From Pseudochrobactrum saccharolyticum (lineage in GTDB: Bacteria > Pseudomonadota > Alphaproteobacteria > Rhizobiales > Rhizobiaceae), in assembly GCF_008801715.1 (NCBI RefSeq), contig NZ_VZPG01000004.1:333120-397119 (forward strand): a stretch of DNA of 64,000 bases, read 5' to 3'. Made by a program: the position numbers and the translations under genes. The notes under the pieces were generated by a model that worked only from the letters and a program-made list of their open reading frames with translations, searched no databases and had not been told where the DNA came from. Each line of letters starts with the position of its first letter. Positions within the stretch are counted from its first letter, which is position 1. Shown in pieces: positions 26,056 to 34,274 of the stretch.

Positions 26056-27267
26056 TTAGCCGCGACGGCAGCGCCAGTTCCAGTCGCGCTCCGGCCCGAC
26101 ATCGATATGTACCGATTCTGTATGGCAATAGGTGCCGACACCGCCGCGACTTGGCCATGTGCGTACCTGACGGGCGATTTCCCATTTGGAAACGCCTGGA
26201 ATCTGCAGATCAGCTGCTGAGCACGACATATGCAATGAGCGTTTCGCACCTCTGACCGAACGGTTGTGCGCCGGACTGCGGTAGCCGGAGGTGATGACAA
26301 CCGGTTTGCGGTAGTGGCTTTCAAGGCGTTTAATCATTGAGACCAGCTGCGGTTTCAGGCAGGAAACCTGCACTTTATCATGCTGGGTGCGCAGGCCGTT
26401 CGGCGCAAGACGCGCCATGCCGCCAGCGGAGGCGAGTGTTACCGGCGCGCTGAAATCGTCTTCATCAAGATCAATATCGCTTTCGTCGAACACTTTATTA
26501 CTGTGACGAATCTCTACGCCTCCATTCGCACGCACACCCGGTAGCGTATAATTATAGTCGCTTGCTCTTTTAGGAGTGGCAGAGGCTGTAACCGTAGCTT
26601 CCTGTTTTCCGGTGCCGCGCACACTGTTTTTTCCCGGTGAGAAAAGACGGGCTGCCGCGCCTGCGCTCTGGCTTGTTCTGTCAATTGCAGGAGTTTGTGC
26701 GGTATTTGCGCTTCCATCCGGCTTGGCAGTTTCGGCCTGAGCAGCATTATTCTGCGGCTTTGTCTGGCTTGTCGCCGGTGTTGCTGCTTCTGCCTGCGGA
26801 ATCGCTGCTAAAGCAGCAGTAGGCTTGTTTCGTGTGCCGAAAAGTGCAGCCAGAGTGCTCGGTTGTTCGGCAGGGGCTGCGGTTTCCGGTGTCTGTACAA
26901 TCTGATTGGTTGCGGCGGCGGCTGTATCAGCCAAGGCAACCTGTACCGGTTTTTCCGTTTGTGCTTCTGCTGTCTGTTTTGCGGCTTCTGCCGTTATAGC
27001 AGAGGCCGGAGCAGCTTTTGTCGCAGCGGTTGCTGTATTTGCCGCCGGAGTATCAGAAGCGGAATCGCCGGATTTATTTTCGGCCAGAGTCGTATCATTG
27101 GCGACGCTTTCCAGCAGGGATGTGCCGGAAGATGTGGTGCAGCCACTGATGCTTAAAGCGAGAATGATAGCTGAGCCGCAGAAAAGCTGAGCGTTTTTTT
27201 CTCGTATACGTTTTATCGTATCGAACAAAGCAGACCCTTCATTATGCTGCGACTTGTCTGAGTGCAT
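26056..27267 (-). CDS. Lipoprotein with C-terminal M15 (YcbK-like) peptidase domain
   Basis: 403 residues in three parts: an N-terminal anchor with lipobox ALSISGC (Cys near residue 43); a low-complexity Ala/Thr/Gln/Pro-rich stretch of about 200 residues; and a C-terminal zinc D,D-carboxypeptidase-like domain with VVITSGYRSPAHN, SLHMSCSAADLQ (His and Asp ligands) and ESVHIDVGPERDW (His). The layout suggests an envelope-tethered murein peptidase whose spacer crosses the periplasm. Small peptidoglycan peptides are the likely substrate. The start is uncertain within the first 15 residues. Confidence 0.8.
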   Translation of the reverse strand: MHSDKSQHNEGSALFDTIKRIREKNAQLFCGSAIILALSISGCTTSSGTSLLESVANDTTLAENKSGDSASDTPAANTATAATKAAPASAITAEAAKQTAEAQTEKPVQVALADTAAAATNQIVQTPETAAPAEQPSTLAALFGTRNKPTAALAAIPQAEAATPATSQTKPQNNAAQAETAKPDGSANTAQTPAIDRTSQSAGAAARLFSPGKNSVRGTGKQEATVTASATPKRASDYNYTLPGVRANGGVEIRHSNKVFDESDIDLDEDDFSAPVTLASAGGMARLAPNGLRTQHDKVQVSCLKPQLVSMIKRLESHYRKPVVITSGYRSPAHNRSVRGAKRSLHMSCSAADLQIPGVSKWEIARQVRTWPSRGGVGTYCHTESVHIDVGPERDWNWRCRRG

Positions 27268-27629
27268 CTGCGGAAACTGAACTCAAATCAAAGGTTTCCT
27301 GTGCAACTGCTGGCACAAAGGGCTGTAAAGAGGCTCCGTTTGTGCAGAATTCTGGCTATTATTAATATATGCGGAATGACTGTTTTCGTCGCAAAAATTG
27401 TTAATTCTTTATTAATTGGGGCGCAAGTTATGCCCTGTAACAATTCTTTTCAAAACAATAACAATTGTTACATTTCGTGTTCGCGGGCAGACTTGGCAGA
27501 ATGACGTAAATAAGAGTGTTTTTCACGGCGGAAATGAAAGCTTCCTGTTGCGAAATGCGTCTATACGTTTATTGTCCAGTTATTCGGCCAGAGTTACGAC
27601 CAGAATTCGATATGCAGGGAATTTCCTCT
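27268..27629. other. Intergenic region with an inverted repeat
   Basis: AT-rich gap between the divergent M15 lipoprotein and the small lipoprotein genes. A perfect 10-bp inverted repeat, TGTAACAATT at 27436-27445 and AATTGTTACA at 27463-27472, is separated by 17 nt; it could be an operator or a stem. No gene is seen. Confidence 0.45.
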
Positions 27630-27974
27630 ATGAGCGCACAACAGACACATCACTTCGCAACGCTGCGTAATGCAATGTTTGCCGTGGCTGCTGTGGCGCT
27701 CGCGGGTTGCACAAGCGGGCCTTCTGCTGGTGTGCCGCAGGAGGGTGCGCTGCGTACCGGAGCTTATCCGAATTTCGGGATTATGCCGCGCGGTGAAACC
27801 AAGCAGCTGACCTTTGAGGAAAAAGACCGGATTACCGGTAGCCTCAGCAGCGCCAAGGCACGTCAGGGAAGCGCACCCGCAACAGGATCGAGCCGAGCGG
27901 AAATCGAAGCCCGCAAACGTCAGTTGCAGGCGGAAACCGATGCCACATTAAAGGCAATCGAAGCCACCGAGTAA
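27630..27974 (+). CDS. Small lipoprotein of unknown function
   Basis: 114 residues from ATG 27630, 10 nt after AGGGAA; the open frame extends to 27516 but lacks a signal there. A signal peptide with lipobox VALAGC is followed by a Gly/Ser/Pro segment and a C-terminal predicted helix (IEARKRQLQAETDATLKAIE). TGAYPNFGIMPRGETKQLTFEEKD looks conserved in character, but I know no function for it. It is probably envelope-attached. Confidence 0.65.
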   Translation: MSAQQTHHFATLRNAMFAVAAVALAGCTSGPSAGVPQEGALRTGAYPNFGIMPRGETKQLTFEEKDRITGSLSSAKARQGSAPATGSSRAEIEARKRQLQAETDATLKAIEATE

Positions 27975-28152
27975 CAGGCTGATCTGACGACAGGCGTTTT
28001 GATACGCCATAAATTTATTCGCATTTTAGAATTTACAGATCGGAGTGCTGTTTTGGCACTCTGGATTCGGGTCGTACTGATCCGGACTTTTAACAGCCGT
28101 GCAGTTTTACAAGATTATGCTGCATCGCATTTTAATTAAACGGAAGAGAGAT

Positions 28153-29346
28153 ATGTCGGAACAATTCCATAAAATCCGTCGCCTGCCACCTTATGTCTTC
28201 GAACAGGTTAACCGCCTGAAGGCGAGTGCGCGAGCGGCGGGTGCCGACATTATTGATCTTGGCATGGGCAATCCTGATCTGCCGACACCGCAGGGCATTA
28301 TTGATAAGCTCTGTGAGGCTGTGCAGGACCCGCGCACCCATCGCTATTCCTCATCCAAAGGGATTCCTGGCTTACGTAAAGCGCAGGCCAATTATTATGC
28401 GCGTCGTTTTGGTGTGAAGCTCAATCCGGATACACAGGTTGTTGCCACGCTTGGCTCCAAAGAAGGCTTTGCCAATATGGCGCAGGCGATTACTGCGCCG
28501 GGTGATGTTATTCTGTGTCCGGATCCGACCTATCCGATCCATACTTTCGGCTTTGTCATGTCCGGCGGTGTCATCCGTTCCATCAGTGCAAAACCGGATG
28601 ACAGTTTCCTCGTCTCGCTGGAGCGCGGTGTTAAACACTCGATCCCGAGCCCGATTGCGCTGATTCTGAGTTTTCCGTCCAACCCGACTGCGCAAGTGGC
28701 GACACTCGACTTCTATAAGGAAGTGGTGGCCTTCGCCCGTAAGCATAATATTATCATCCTGTCGGATCTGGCCTATTCGGAAATCTATTTTGACGAAAAC
28801 AACCCGCCGCCATCGGTGTTGCAGGTTGAGGGCGCAATGGATGTAGCGGTTGAATTTACTTCCATGTCCAAGACATTCTCGATGGCCGGCTGGCGTATGG
28901 GCTTTGCGGTTGGCAATGAAAGGCTGATTGCGGCGCTCACACGGGTCAAATCCTATCTCGATTACGGTGCTTTCACGCCGGTTCAGGTGGCTGCAACGGC
29001 AGCTCTGAACGGCGACGGCAGCGATATTGAATATGTGCGTAATGTTTATAAGACACGCCGCGATGTTCTGGTTGAGAGTTTTGGCCGTGCAGGTTGGGAA
29101 ATTCCGTCTCCTGAGGCGACAATGTTTGCGTGGGTTCCGATCCCTGAACGCTACCGCGCCATGGGCTCGCTCGATTTTTCCAAACTATTGATCGAAAAAG
29201 CTGATGTAGCTGTTGCGCCCGGCCTCGGTTTCGGTGAACATGGGGATGAATTTGTGCGCATTGCTTTGGTGGAGAACGAACATCGTATTCGTCAGGCCGC
29301 GCGTAATATCAAACGCTTTTTGGGGAATGCTGACGGAGTTGCCTGA
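28153..29346 (+). CDS. alaC: Class I/II aminotransferase, AlaC-like
   Basis: 397 residues from ATG 28153 (GAGAG upstream), dropping an 18-residue extension. Fold type I PLP enzyme: IDLGMGNPDLPTPQGI, ATLGSKEGFANM, LILSFPSNPTAQVA, ILSDLAYSEIYFD and the PLP Lys in SMSKTFSMAGWRMGF, then RIALVENEHRIRQA with the carboxylate-binding Arg. The closest types are the alanine-synthesising glutamate-pyruvate aminotransferase AlaC and LL-DAP aminotransferase-like enzymes. It precedes hom, which fits aspartate-family metabolism. Confidence 0.85.
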   Translation: MSEQFHKIRRLPPYVFEQVNRLKASARAAGADIIDLGMGNPDLPTPQGIIDKLCEAVQDPRTHRYSSSKGIPGLRKAQANYYARRFGVKLNPDTQVVATLGSKEGFANMAQAITAPGDVILCPDPTYPIHTFGFVMSGGVIRSISAKPDDSFLVSLERGVKHSIPSPIALILSFPSNPTAQVATLDFYKEVVAFARKHNIIILSDLAYSEIYFDENNPPPSVLQVEGAMDVAVEFTSMSKTFSMAGWRMGFAVGNERLIAALTRVKSYLDYGAFTPVQVAATAALNGDGSDIEYVRNVYKTRRDVLVESFGRAGWEIPSPEATMFAWVPIPERYRAMGSLDFSKLLIEKADVAVAPGLGFGEHGDEFVRIALVENEHRIRQAARNIKRFLGNADGVA

Positions 29347-29451
29347 TAAAAAGGCGGCTTCAGGGGATTGCCCTGAGCCAAGCGAATAAAGTGAGGCGGG
29401 AGCATACAGTTCCCGCCCGTTGAATTAAGTATATATTGCTGAGGCACAATA

Positions 29452-30771
29452 ATGAGTAATGCATTGCGGATCGGTGTCGCCGGACTTGGCACCGTAGGAG
29501 CATCGGTTTTGCGCATTCTGCGCGATAAAGCCGAAATGATGACAAGGCAATGCGGACGCGAAATTGTAGTGACTGCGGTCAGCGCACGTGACCGTACGCG
29601 TGACCGTGGTGTTGATCTCAGCAATATTGAATGGTTCGATGATCCGGTTGCACTGGCAAAATCAGATAATATTGATGTTTTTGTTGAGCTGGTTGGCGGC
29701 TCGGAAGGCACTGCACGCGCTGCTGTTGAGGTTGCACTCAATTCCGGTCGCCATGTGGTGACTGCCAATAAAGCCTTGCTGGCCTATCATGGTGTGGAAC
29801 TGGCCAAAATCGCGGAAGCCAAAGGCGTGTTGCTGAATTTTGAAGCAGCGGTTGCAGGCGGTATTCCGGTGATTAAGGCTATGCGTGAATCGCTGACCGG
29901 TAATACTGTGTCGCGTGTTTATGGTATTATGAACGGTACTTGTAACTATATCCTGACCCGTATGGGTGAGGAGGGAATTTCCTTCACCGAATGTCTGAAA
30001 GATGCACAGCGTCTCGGTTATGCGGAGGCTGATCCGACCTTTGATATTGAAGGCAATGACACGGCGCATAAGCTGGCACTGCTGACCAGTATTGCATTCG
30101 GCACGCAGATTGCGGCGGATGATATTTATCTGGAAGGGATCAGCAATATTTCGCTTGCGGATATCCGTGCAGCAGAAGAGCTTGGCTATAAAATCAAGCT
30201 GCTCGGCGTGGCTCAGAAGACAGAAACCGGTGTGGAGCAGCGTGTGCATCCGACATTGGTGCCAACTTCTTCTGTTATTGCGCAGGTGCATGGCGTGACC
30301 AATGCGGTGGCGATCGAAACCGACCTTCTCGGCGAATTGCTGCTCTCAGGTCCGGGTGCCGGCGGCAATGCCACGGCCTCTGCTGTGATTGGTGATATTG
30401 CCGATATCGGTAAAAGCCGTCCGGGTTTCCAGCACGGGCCGGTCTTCGGTACACCTGCAAAAGATCTGAAGCCGACAGCGCGCGCGAAAATGCGTTCTCA
30501 TGCCGGTGGTTATTTTATTCGTCTGAATGTGCATGATCGCGCCGGAGTGTTTGCAACGATTGCCAAGCGCATGGCGGAAAATGATATTTCGCTGGAATCT
30601 ATCGTTCAGCGCGGCACCGGTGCCAATGTCGAAGAGGCTGTGATTAAAACAGTTGTACTCGTAACCCATGCAACCACGGAATCAGCGGTTAAGCAGGCTT
30701 TGAAGGCGATTACCGAAGATGGTGATCTCTTCGACAAGCCGCAGATGATCCGCATTGAACGTGCGGGTTAA
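29452..30771 (+). CDS. hom: Homoserine dehydrogenase
   Basis: Reduces aspartate semialdehyde to homoserine for Thr and Met. 439 residues: Rossmann GVAGLGTVGASVL, VELVGGSEGTARAA, VTANKALLAYHG with the catalytic Lys, MNGTCNYILTRM, and YAEADPTFDIEGNDTAHKLALL, the substrate site. A C-terminal ACT domain (FIRLNVHDRAGVFATIAKRMAEN) indicates feedback control by threonine. GAGG lies before the ATG. It lies 105 nt after the aminotransferase gene, with a GGCGGGA/TCCCGCC stem between them. Confidence 0.95.
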   Translation: MSNALRIGVAGLGTVGASVLRILRDKAEMMTRQCGREIVVTAVSARDRTRDRGVDLSNIEWFDDPVALAKSDNIDVFVELVGGSEGTARAAVEVALNSGRHVVTANKALLAYHGVELAKIAEAKGVLLNFEAAVAGGIPVIKAMRESLTGNTVSRVYGIMNGTCNYILTRMGEEGISFTECLKDAQRLGYAEADPTFDIEGNDTAHKLALLTSIAFGTQIAADDIYLEGISNISLADIRAAEELGYKIKLLGVAQKTETGVEQRVHPTLVPTSSVIAQVHGVTNAVAIETDLLGELLLSGPGAGGNATASAVIGDIADIGKSRPGFQHGPVFGTPAKDLKPTARAKMRSHAGGYFIRLNVHDRAGVFATIAKRMAENDISLESIVQRGTGANVEEAVIKTVVLVTHATTESAVKQALKAITEDGDLFDKPQMIRIERAG

Positions 30772-30790
30772 TAAAGACAGAAATTGATAA

Positions 30791-30818
30791 AAACCGCCGG
30801 AATTTCCGGCGGTTTTTT
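30791..30818 (+). terminator. Terminator after hom
   Basis: AACCGCCGGAA/TTCCGGCGGTT stem with a minimal loop, then TTTTT; 20 nt after the stop. Confidence 0.9.
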
Positions 30819-30902
30819 GTTGCGGATAGCTCTTGTCAGCAAAAAATCTATTTGATAAATTTCTGAGCAGCTCAACGCAGTTTAGGAAAGGAGGGCCGTA
30901 AG

Positions 30903-30965
30903 ATGTTTTCTCTGCGACATCAGCATCATCACACATTCGGCCCTGATTACGCCCTGTCTCATTAA
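30903..30965 (+). CDS. Candidate His-rich leader peptide before the ABC-F gene
   Basis: A 20-codon ORF (MFSLRHQHHHTFGPDYALSH) with a strong ribosome site, AGGAGG, 8 nt upstream. Three matching segments surround it: AGGGCCG at 30892-30898 (over its ribosome site), CGGCCCTG at 30938-30945 (inside it) and CAGGGCCG at 30972-30979 (after it). The middle one can pair with either neighbour, the logic of a leader switch. A weak stem with TTTT follows at 30991-31014. Four His codons in five resemble his-operon leaders, but the next gene is ABC-F. Not a known leader to me. Confidence 0.4.
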   Translation: MFSLRHQHHHTFGPDYALSH

Positions 30966-31126
30966 TTTGTGCAGGGCCGATTAAGACTGTAAAGCCTGTC
31001 TTTATCAGCCTTTTCTGAAAGGTGTAGTTCTGCTTGGAGCATGCTGCATCTGATTTGAGCCATCCCGTTACCAGTTCGCATCTATGCGATGTTCTGTGCG
31101 GCTATGGCAAATTCTGAGCTGATCTT

Positions 31127-32656
31127 ATGTCCTACCTTAATCTTCAAAATCTTTCTCTTACTCTGTCTGTCGAACTGTTTCGTAATTTAAGCCTCGTTGT
31201 CGGTGAGGGGGAACGTCTTGGTGTGGTTGCCGCCAACGGTCGCGGTAAATCCAGTCTGATGCGTATCATCAGCGGTGATCTGGAGCCAACGGATGGTCTG
31301 GTGACCCGTGCCCGTGGTCTGAAAACCGGCGTGGTGCCGCAATATGTGCCGCAGGACTGGCTGGATATTTCCTTATATAATGTGGTGCTGAGTGGGCTGG
31401 ATGAAGATGCGCAGCTGAATGAAAGCTGGCGCGTTGATATTATTCTCGACGATCTGAGTGTGCCGCAGGATATGCGTGACCGTGCAATGCGGCAGTTGAG
31501 CGGAGGCTGGCAGCGCCTTGCTTTGCTGGCGCGAACGCAGATTGCCGAGCCCGATCTGTTGCTGCTGGACGAGCCGACCAACCATCTGGATCTGGAAAAA
31601 ATCCATCTACTTGAAGGCTGGTTGAATGATCTGCCGCGTTCAACAGCAGTGATTATGTGCAGCCATGACCGTGCTTTTCTCGATGCTGTAACCAAGCGTA
31701 CATTGTTTTTGCGGCCTGAAAATTCGCAAATCTATGCTCTGTCTTATAGCCGTGCCCGTGTCGCATTGGATGAGGCCGATGCTGCGGATGCGCGCCAATA
31801 TCAGAAAGATATGAAAACCGCACAGCAATTGCGCAAACAGGCGGCCAAACTCAATAATATTGGTATCAATTCGGGCAGTGACCTGCTGGTGATAAAAACC
31901 AAACAGCTGAAGGACCGTGCGGAGAGGTTGGAAGATGCTGCCAAGCCTGCGCATCTGGAGCGGTCTGCCGGTGTTATCAGGCTGGCAGGGCAGAGCAGTC
32001 ATGCCCGTGCACTGGTGGTGATTGATAATCTTGATGTGGTCACGCCGGATAATCGCATTCTTTATAAAACTGGCCGTTTATGGATTAGCCCCGGTGATCG
32101 TATTGTACTGCTGGGGGCCAATGGTACCGGTAAAACGCGGTTGCTGACCATGGTACGGAATGTGATTACGGGTGTTGAGCCGGAAAGTTCGGCACTTAAA
32201 GCCACGCCGTCACTGGTGCTGGGCTATAGCGATCAGGCATTGTCGGAACTCAATGACAAGCATACGCCGCTGGAAACCATCATTCGTCGTTTTGATATCG
32301 GCGATCAGAAAGCGCGTTCGCTGCTGGCAGGGGCGGGTATGAATATTGATATGCAGGGGAAGGCGGTTGCACGACTTTCCGGCGGGCAAAAAGCGCGGCT
32401 TGCTATGCTGGTGCTGCGGCTGACACATCCGAATTTCTATATTCTCGATGAACCGACCAACCATCTGGATATTGAGGGGCAGGAGGCGCTGGAAGCTGAA
32501 TTGCTGAACAGCGATGCCGCCTGTCTTCTGGTGTCGCATGACCGCAGTTTCGTGCGCAATACCGGCAATCGTTTCTGGCAGATTGTGAAGAATAAGCTGG
32601 TTGAAGTGGAGTCACCGGAAGCATTCTTTGAAGAAGCCGGACAGCTTGCGGGCTGA
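31127..32656 (+). CDS. ABC-F family ATPase
   Basis: Soluble twin-ATPase protein of the Uup/EttA/YbiT group, 509 residues, with no membrane part. Domain 1: Walker A ANGRGKSS, signature LSGGWQRLALLA, Walker B LLLLDEPTNHLD. Domain 2: GANGTGKTR, LSGGQKARLAML, FYILDEPTNHLD. A charged linker (about residues 220-290) separates them, as in ribosome-binding ABC-F proteins. Both catalytic Glu are intact. Members act on stalled ribosomes or protect them from antibiotics; which applies here is unknown. It sits between hom and glpX. Confidence 0.9.
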   Translation: MSYLNLQNLSLTLSVELFRNLSLVVGEGERLGVVAANGRGKSSLMRIISGDLEPTDGLVTRARGLKTGVVPQYVPQDWLDISLYNVVLSGLDEDAQLNESWRVDIILDDLSVPQDMRDRAMRQLSGGWQRLALLARTQIAEPDLLLLDEPTNHLDLEKIHLLEGWLNDLPRSTAVIMCSHDRAFLDAVTKRTLFLRPENSQIYALSYSRARVALDEADAADARQYQKDMKTAQQLRKQAAKLNNIGINSGSDLLVIKTKQLKDRAERLEDAAKPAHLERSAGVIRLAGQSSHARALVVIDNLDVVTPDNRILYKTGRLWISPGDRIVLLGANGTGKTRLLTMVRNVITGVEPESSALKATPSLVLGYSDQALSELNDKHTPLETIIRRFDIGDQKARSLLAGAGMNIDMQGKAVARLSGGQKARLAMLVLRLTHPNFYILDEPTNHLDIEGQEALEAELLNSDAACLLVSHDRSFVRNTGNRFWQIVKNKLVEVESPEAFFEEAGQLAG

Positions 32657-32677
32657 ATAGTCTGATATATAACAAAA

Positions 32678-32720
32678 GATACCGGCAGTGTAATTCTTAC
32701 GAAAATACACTGCCGGTATC
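32678..32720 (+). terminator. Long stem after the ABC-F gene
   Basis: A perfect 15-bp inverted repeat (GATACCGGCAGTGTA and its complement) with a 13-nt loop, 21 nt after the stop. The following sequence, ACTCGTTTTC, is a weak T-run, so it may act as an RNA 3'-end stabiliser as much as a terminator. Confidence 0.65.
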
Positions 32721-32944
32721 ACTCGTTTTCAAATGTGATGGTTTTTCAACCGAGTATAATCGATTTACTTTTTCTCCCCGCGCTTTATCCCTTGCAGGGA
32801 GAGCCCGACTTTGCCAAAAGATGGCGACCATGTCTGACAATCCCCTGTCATCATAATCGGCTACAGCAGTTTTGTATCCGTTGCGCAGCGATACTATTCC
32901 GGATTGCAGGCATATCTTTCGATAACGAATTTAGGACTGTTTAA

Positions 32945-33934
32945 ATGGCCAATTCTGCAGATCAGACCCCGCAGGGTCTCGACCGTATTCTGACACTCGA
33001 GCTGGTTCGCGTGACCGAGCGCGCCGCTGTGGCTGCTGCCCGTCTGCGTGGCCGCGGTGATGAAAAAGCTGCGGATCAGGTTGCTGTTGACGCAATGCGT
33101 AAAGAGCTGAACCGTCTGCCGATCTCCGGTACTGTTGTTATCGGTGAAGGTGAACGTGACGAAGCGCCGATGCTCTATATCGGTGAAGAAGTTGGTACCC
33201 GCAACGGTCCTGAAGTTGACATCGCGCTCGATCCGCTGGAAGGCACCACCATCTGCGCCAAGAACCTGCCAAACTCGCTGGCTGTTGTTGCAATTGCTGA
33301 AAAAGGCAATCTGCTTTACGCACCGGACGTTTACATGCAGAAAATCGCTGTTGGTCCGGGTTATCCGCGCGGCGTTGTAGATATTGATGCTTCTGCGACT
33401 GAAAACCTGAACGCGCTGGCAAAAGCCAAAGGCGTTAAGGTCAATGAAATCACCGCCTGCATCATGGATCGTCCGCGTCATGCACGCCTGATCGAAGAAG
33501 TACGCGCAACCGGTGCTGCAATCCGTCTGATCGGTGACGGTGACGTTGCCGGTGTAATGCACACCACCAATCCGGATGAAACCGGCATTGATATCTATCT
33601 TGGTATTGGCGGCGCGCCTGAAGGCGTTCTGGCAGCAGCAGCTCTGCGCTGCATCGGCGGCCAGATGCAGGGTCGTCTGCAGTTCAATTCCGATGACCAG
33701 ATTGCCCGCGCTCTGAAAATGGGTGTTACAGACCCGAACAAAGTCTATCTGATGGAAGAAATGGCGAAAGGCGACGTACTGTTTGCAGCCACCGGTGTAA
33801 CCGACGGCAACATGCTCTCCGGCGTAAAATTTGCCCGCGACTACATTCAGACCCACACCATCGTCATGCGTGCTCAGTCACAGACTGTGCGTGAGATTAA
33901 AGCGCGGCACCAAGACCTCTCCAAGTTCGCTTAA
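32945..33934 (+). CDS. glpX: Class II fructose-1,6-bisphosphatase
   Basis: Gluconeogenic phosphatase of the GlpX type, 329 residues. Marks: LVRVTERAAVAAARLRGRGDEKAADQ, VVIGEGERDEAPMLYIGEEVG, the metal-binding DIALDPLEGTT, IMDRPRHARLIEEVR, RLIGDGDVAGVM and GIGGAPEGVLAAAALRCIGG. In gluconeogenic alphaproteobacteria it can be the main FBPase. Codon use is strongly biased (frequent CTG, CGT, AAC), suggesting high expression. It is upstream of recJ in the order common in this group. Confidence 0.95.
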   Translation: MANSADQTPQGLDRILTLELVRVTERAAVAAARLRGRGDEKAADQVAVDAMRKELNRLPISGTVVIGEGERDEAPMLYIGEEVGTRNGPEVDIALDPLEGTTICAKNLPNSLAVVAIAEKGNLLYAPDVYMQKIAVGPGYPRGVVDIDASATENLNALAKAKGVKVNEITACIMDRPRHARLIEEVRATGAAIRLIGDGDVAGVMHTTNPDETGIDIYLGIGGAPEGVLAAAALRCIGGQMQGRLQFNSDDQIARALKMGVTDPNKVYLMEEMAKGDVLFAATGVTDGNMLSGVKFARDYIQTHTIVMRAQSQTVREIKARHQDLSKFA

Positions 33935-33955
33935 TAAAAACCATCAGGATTGGTC

Positions 33956-34036
33956 TGCAAATGGCGATTTCTGTGCTTCCGGTGCTCACGTACTATCAGT
34001 ACGCTCCGCTCCGGTTCTCGAAATCACCATTTTCGC
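33956..34036 (+). repeat. About 80-bp dispersed palindromic repeat, copy C2
   Basis: Second copy of the element at 7450-7531: starts TGCAAATGGCGATTTCTG, ends GAAATCACCATTTTCGC, with the core AGTACGCTCCG. Differences from C1 are scattered and preserve the pairing of the ends. Confidence 0.8.
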
Positions 34037-34109
34037 CGCAACCTGATGATTTTTAGCCTCGCGCTACAAGAACAGCTACGAGAGTGGCACCATAATTAAA
34101 TTCTGCTAT

Positions 34110-34140
34110 AAGGCGACATTGAAAAATGTCGCCTTTATTG
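34110..34140 (+). terminator. Terminator downstream of glpX
   Basis: 11-bp stem AAGGCGACATT/AATGTCGCCTT closed by a GAAA tetraloop, then TATTGTTT. It lies about 175 nt past the glpX stop, after the C2 repeat. Confidence 0.8.
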
Positions 34141-34189
34141 TTTCGATCAAGCTCTGAAATGACAAAGAGCGACATTTTCTTCTTTATGC

Positions 34190-34233
34190 GCATAATCTTG
34201 TCCGAAAAGTCATACAACTTTTCGGGATTATGC
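34190..34233. repeat. 44-bp inverted repeat upstream of recJ
   Basis: Ends GCATAAT/ATTATGC and an inner CCGAAAAGT/ACTTTTCGG pair. The length and GCATAAT ends match the second half of the 102-bp composite repeat (4466-4510). The CCGAAAAGT arm resembles rhizobial intergenic mosaic repeats; CTCCGAAAAGTG also occurs at 39860. Confidence 0.65.
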
Positions 34234-34274
34234 TGATATCGCCTTTGTTGTTTGTAAAAACAGGAGTTGCCCGC

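Noticed and set aside
32894..33856. 320-codon minus-strand frame opposite glpX
   Set aside because: glpX is unmistakable on the plus strand with biased codon use; the antisense frame has no family signature.
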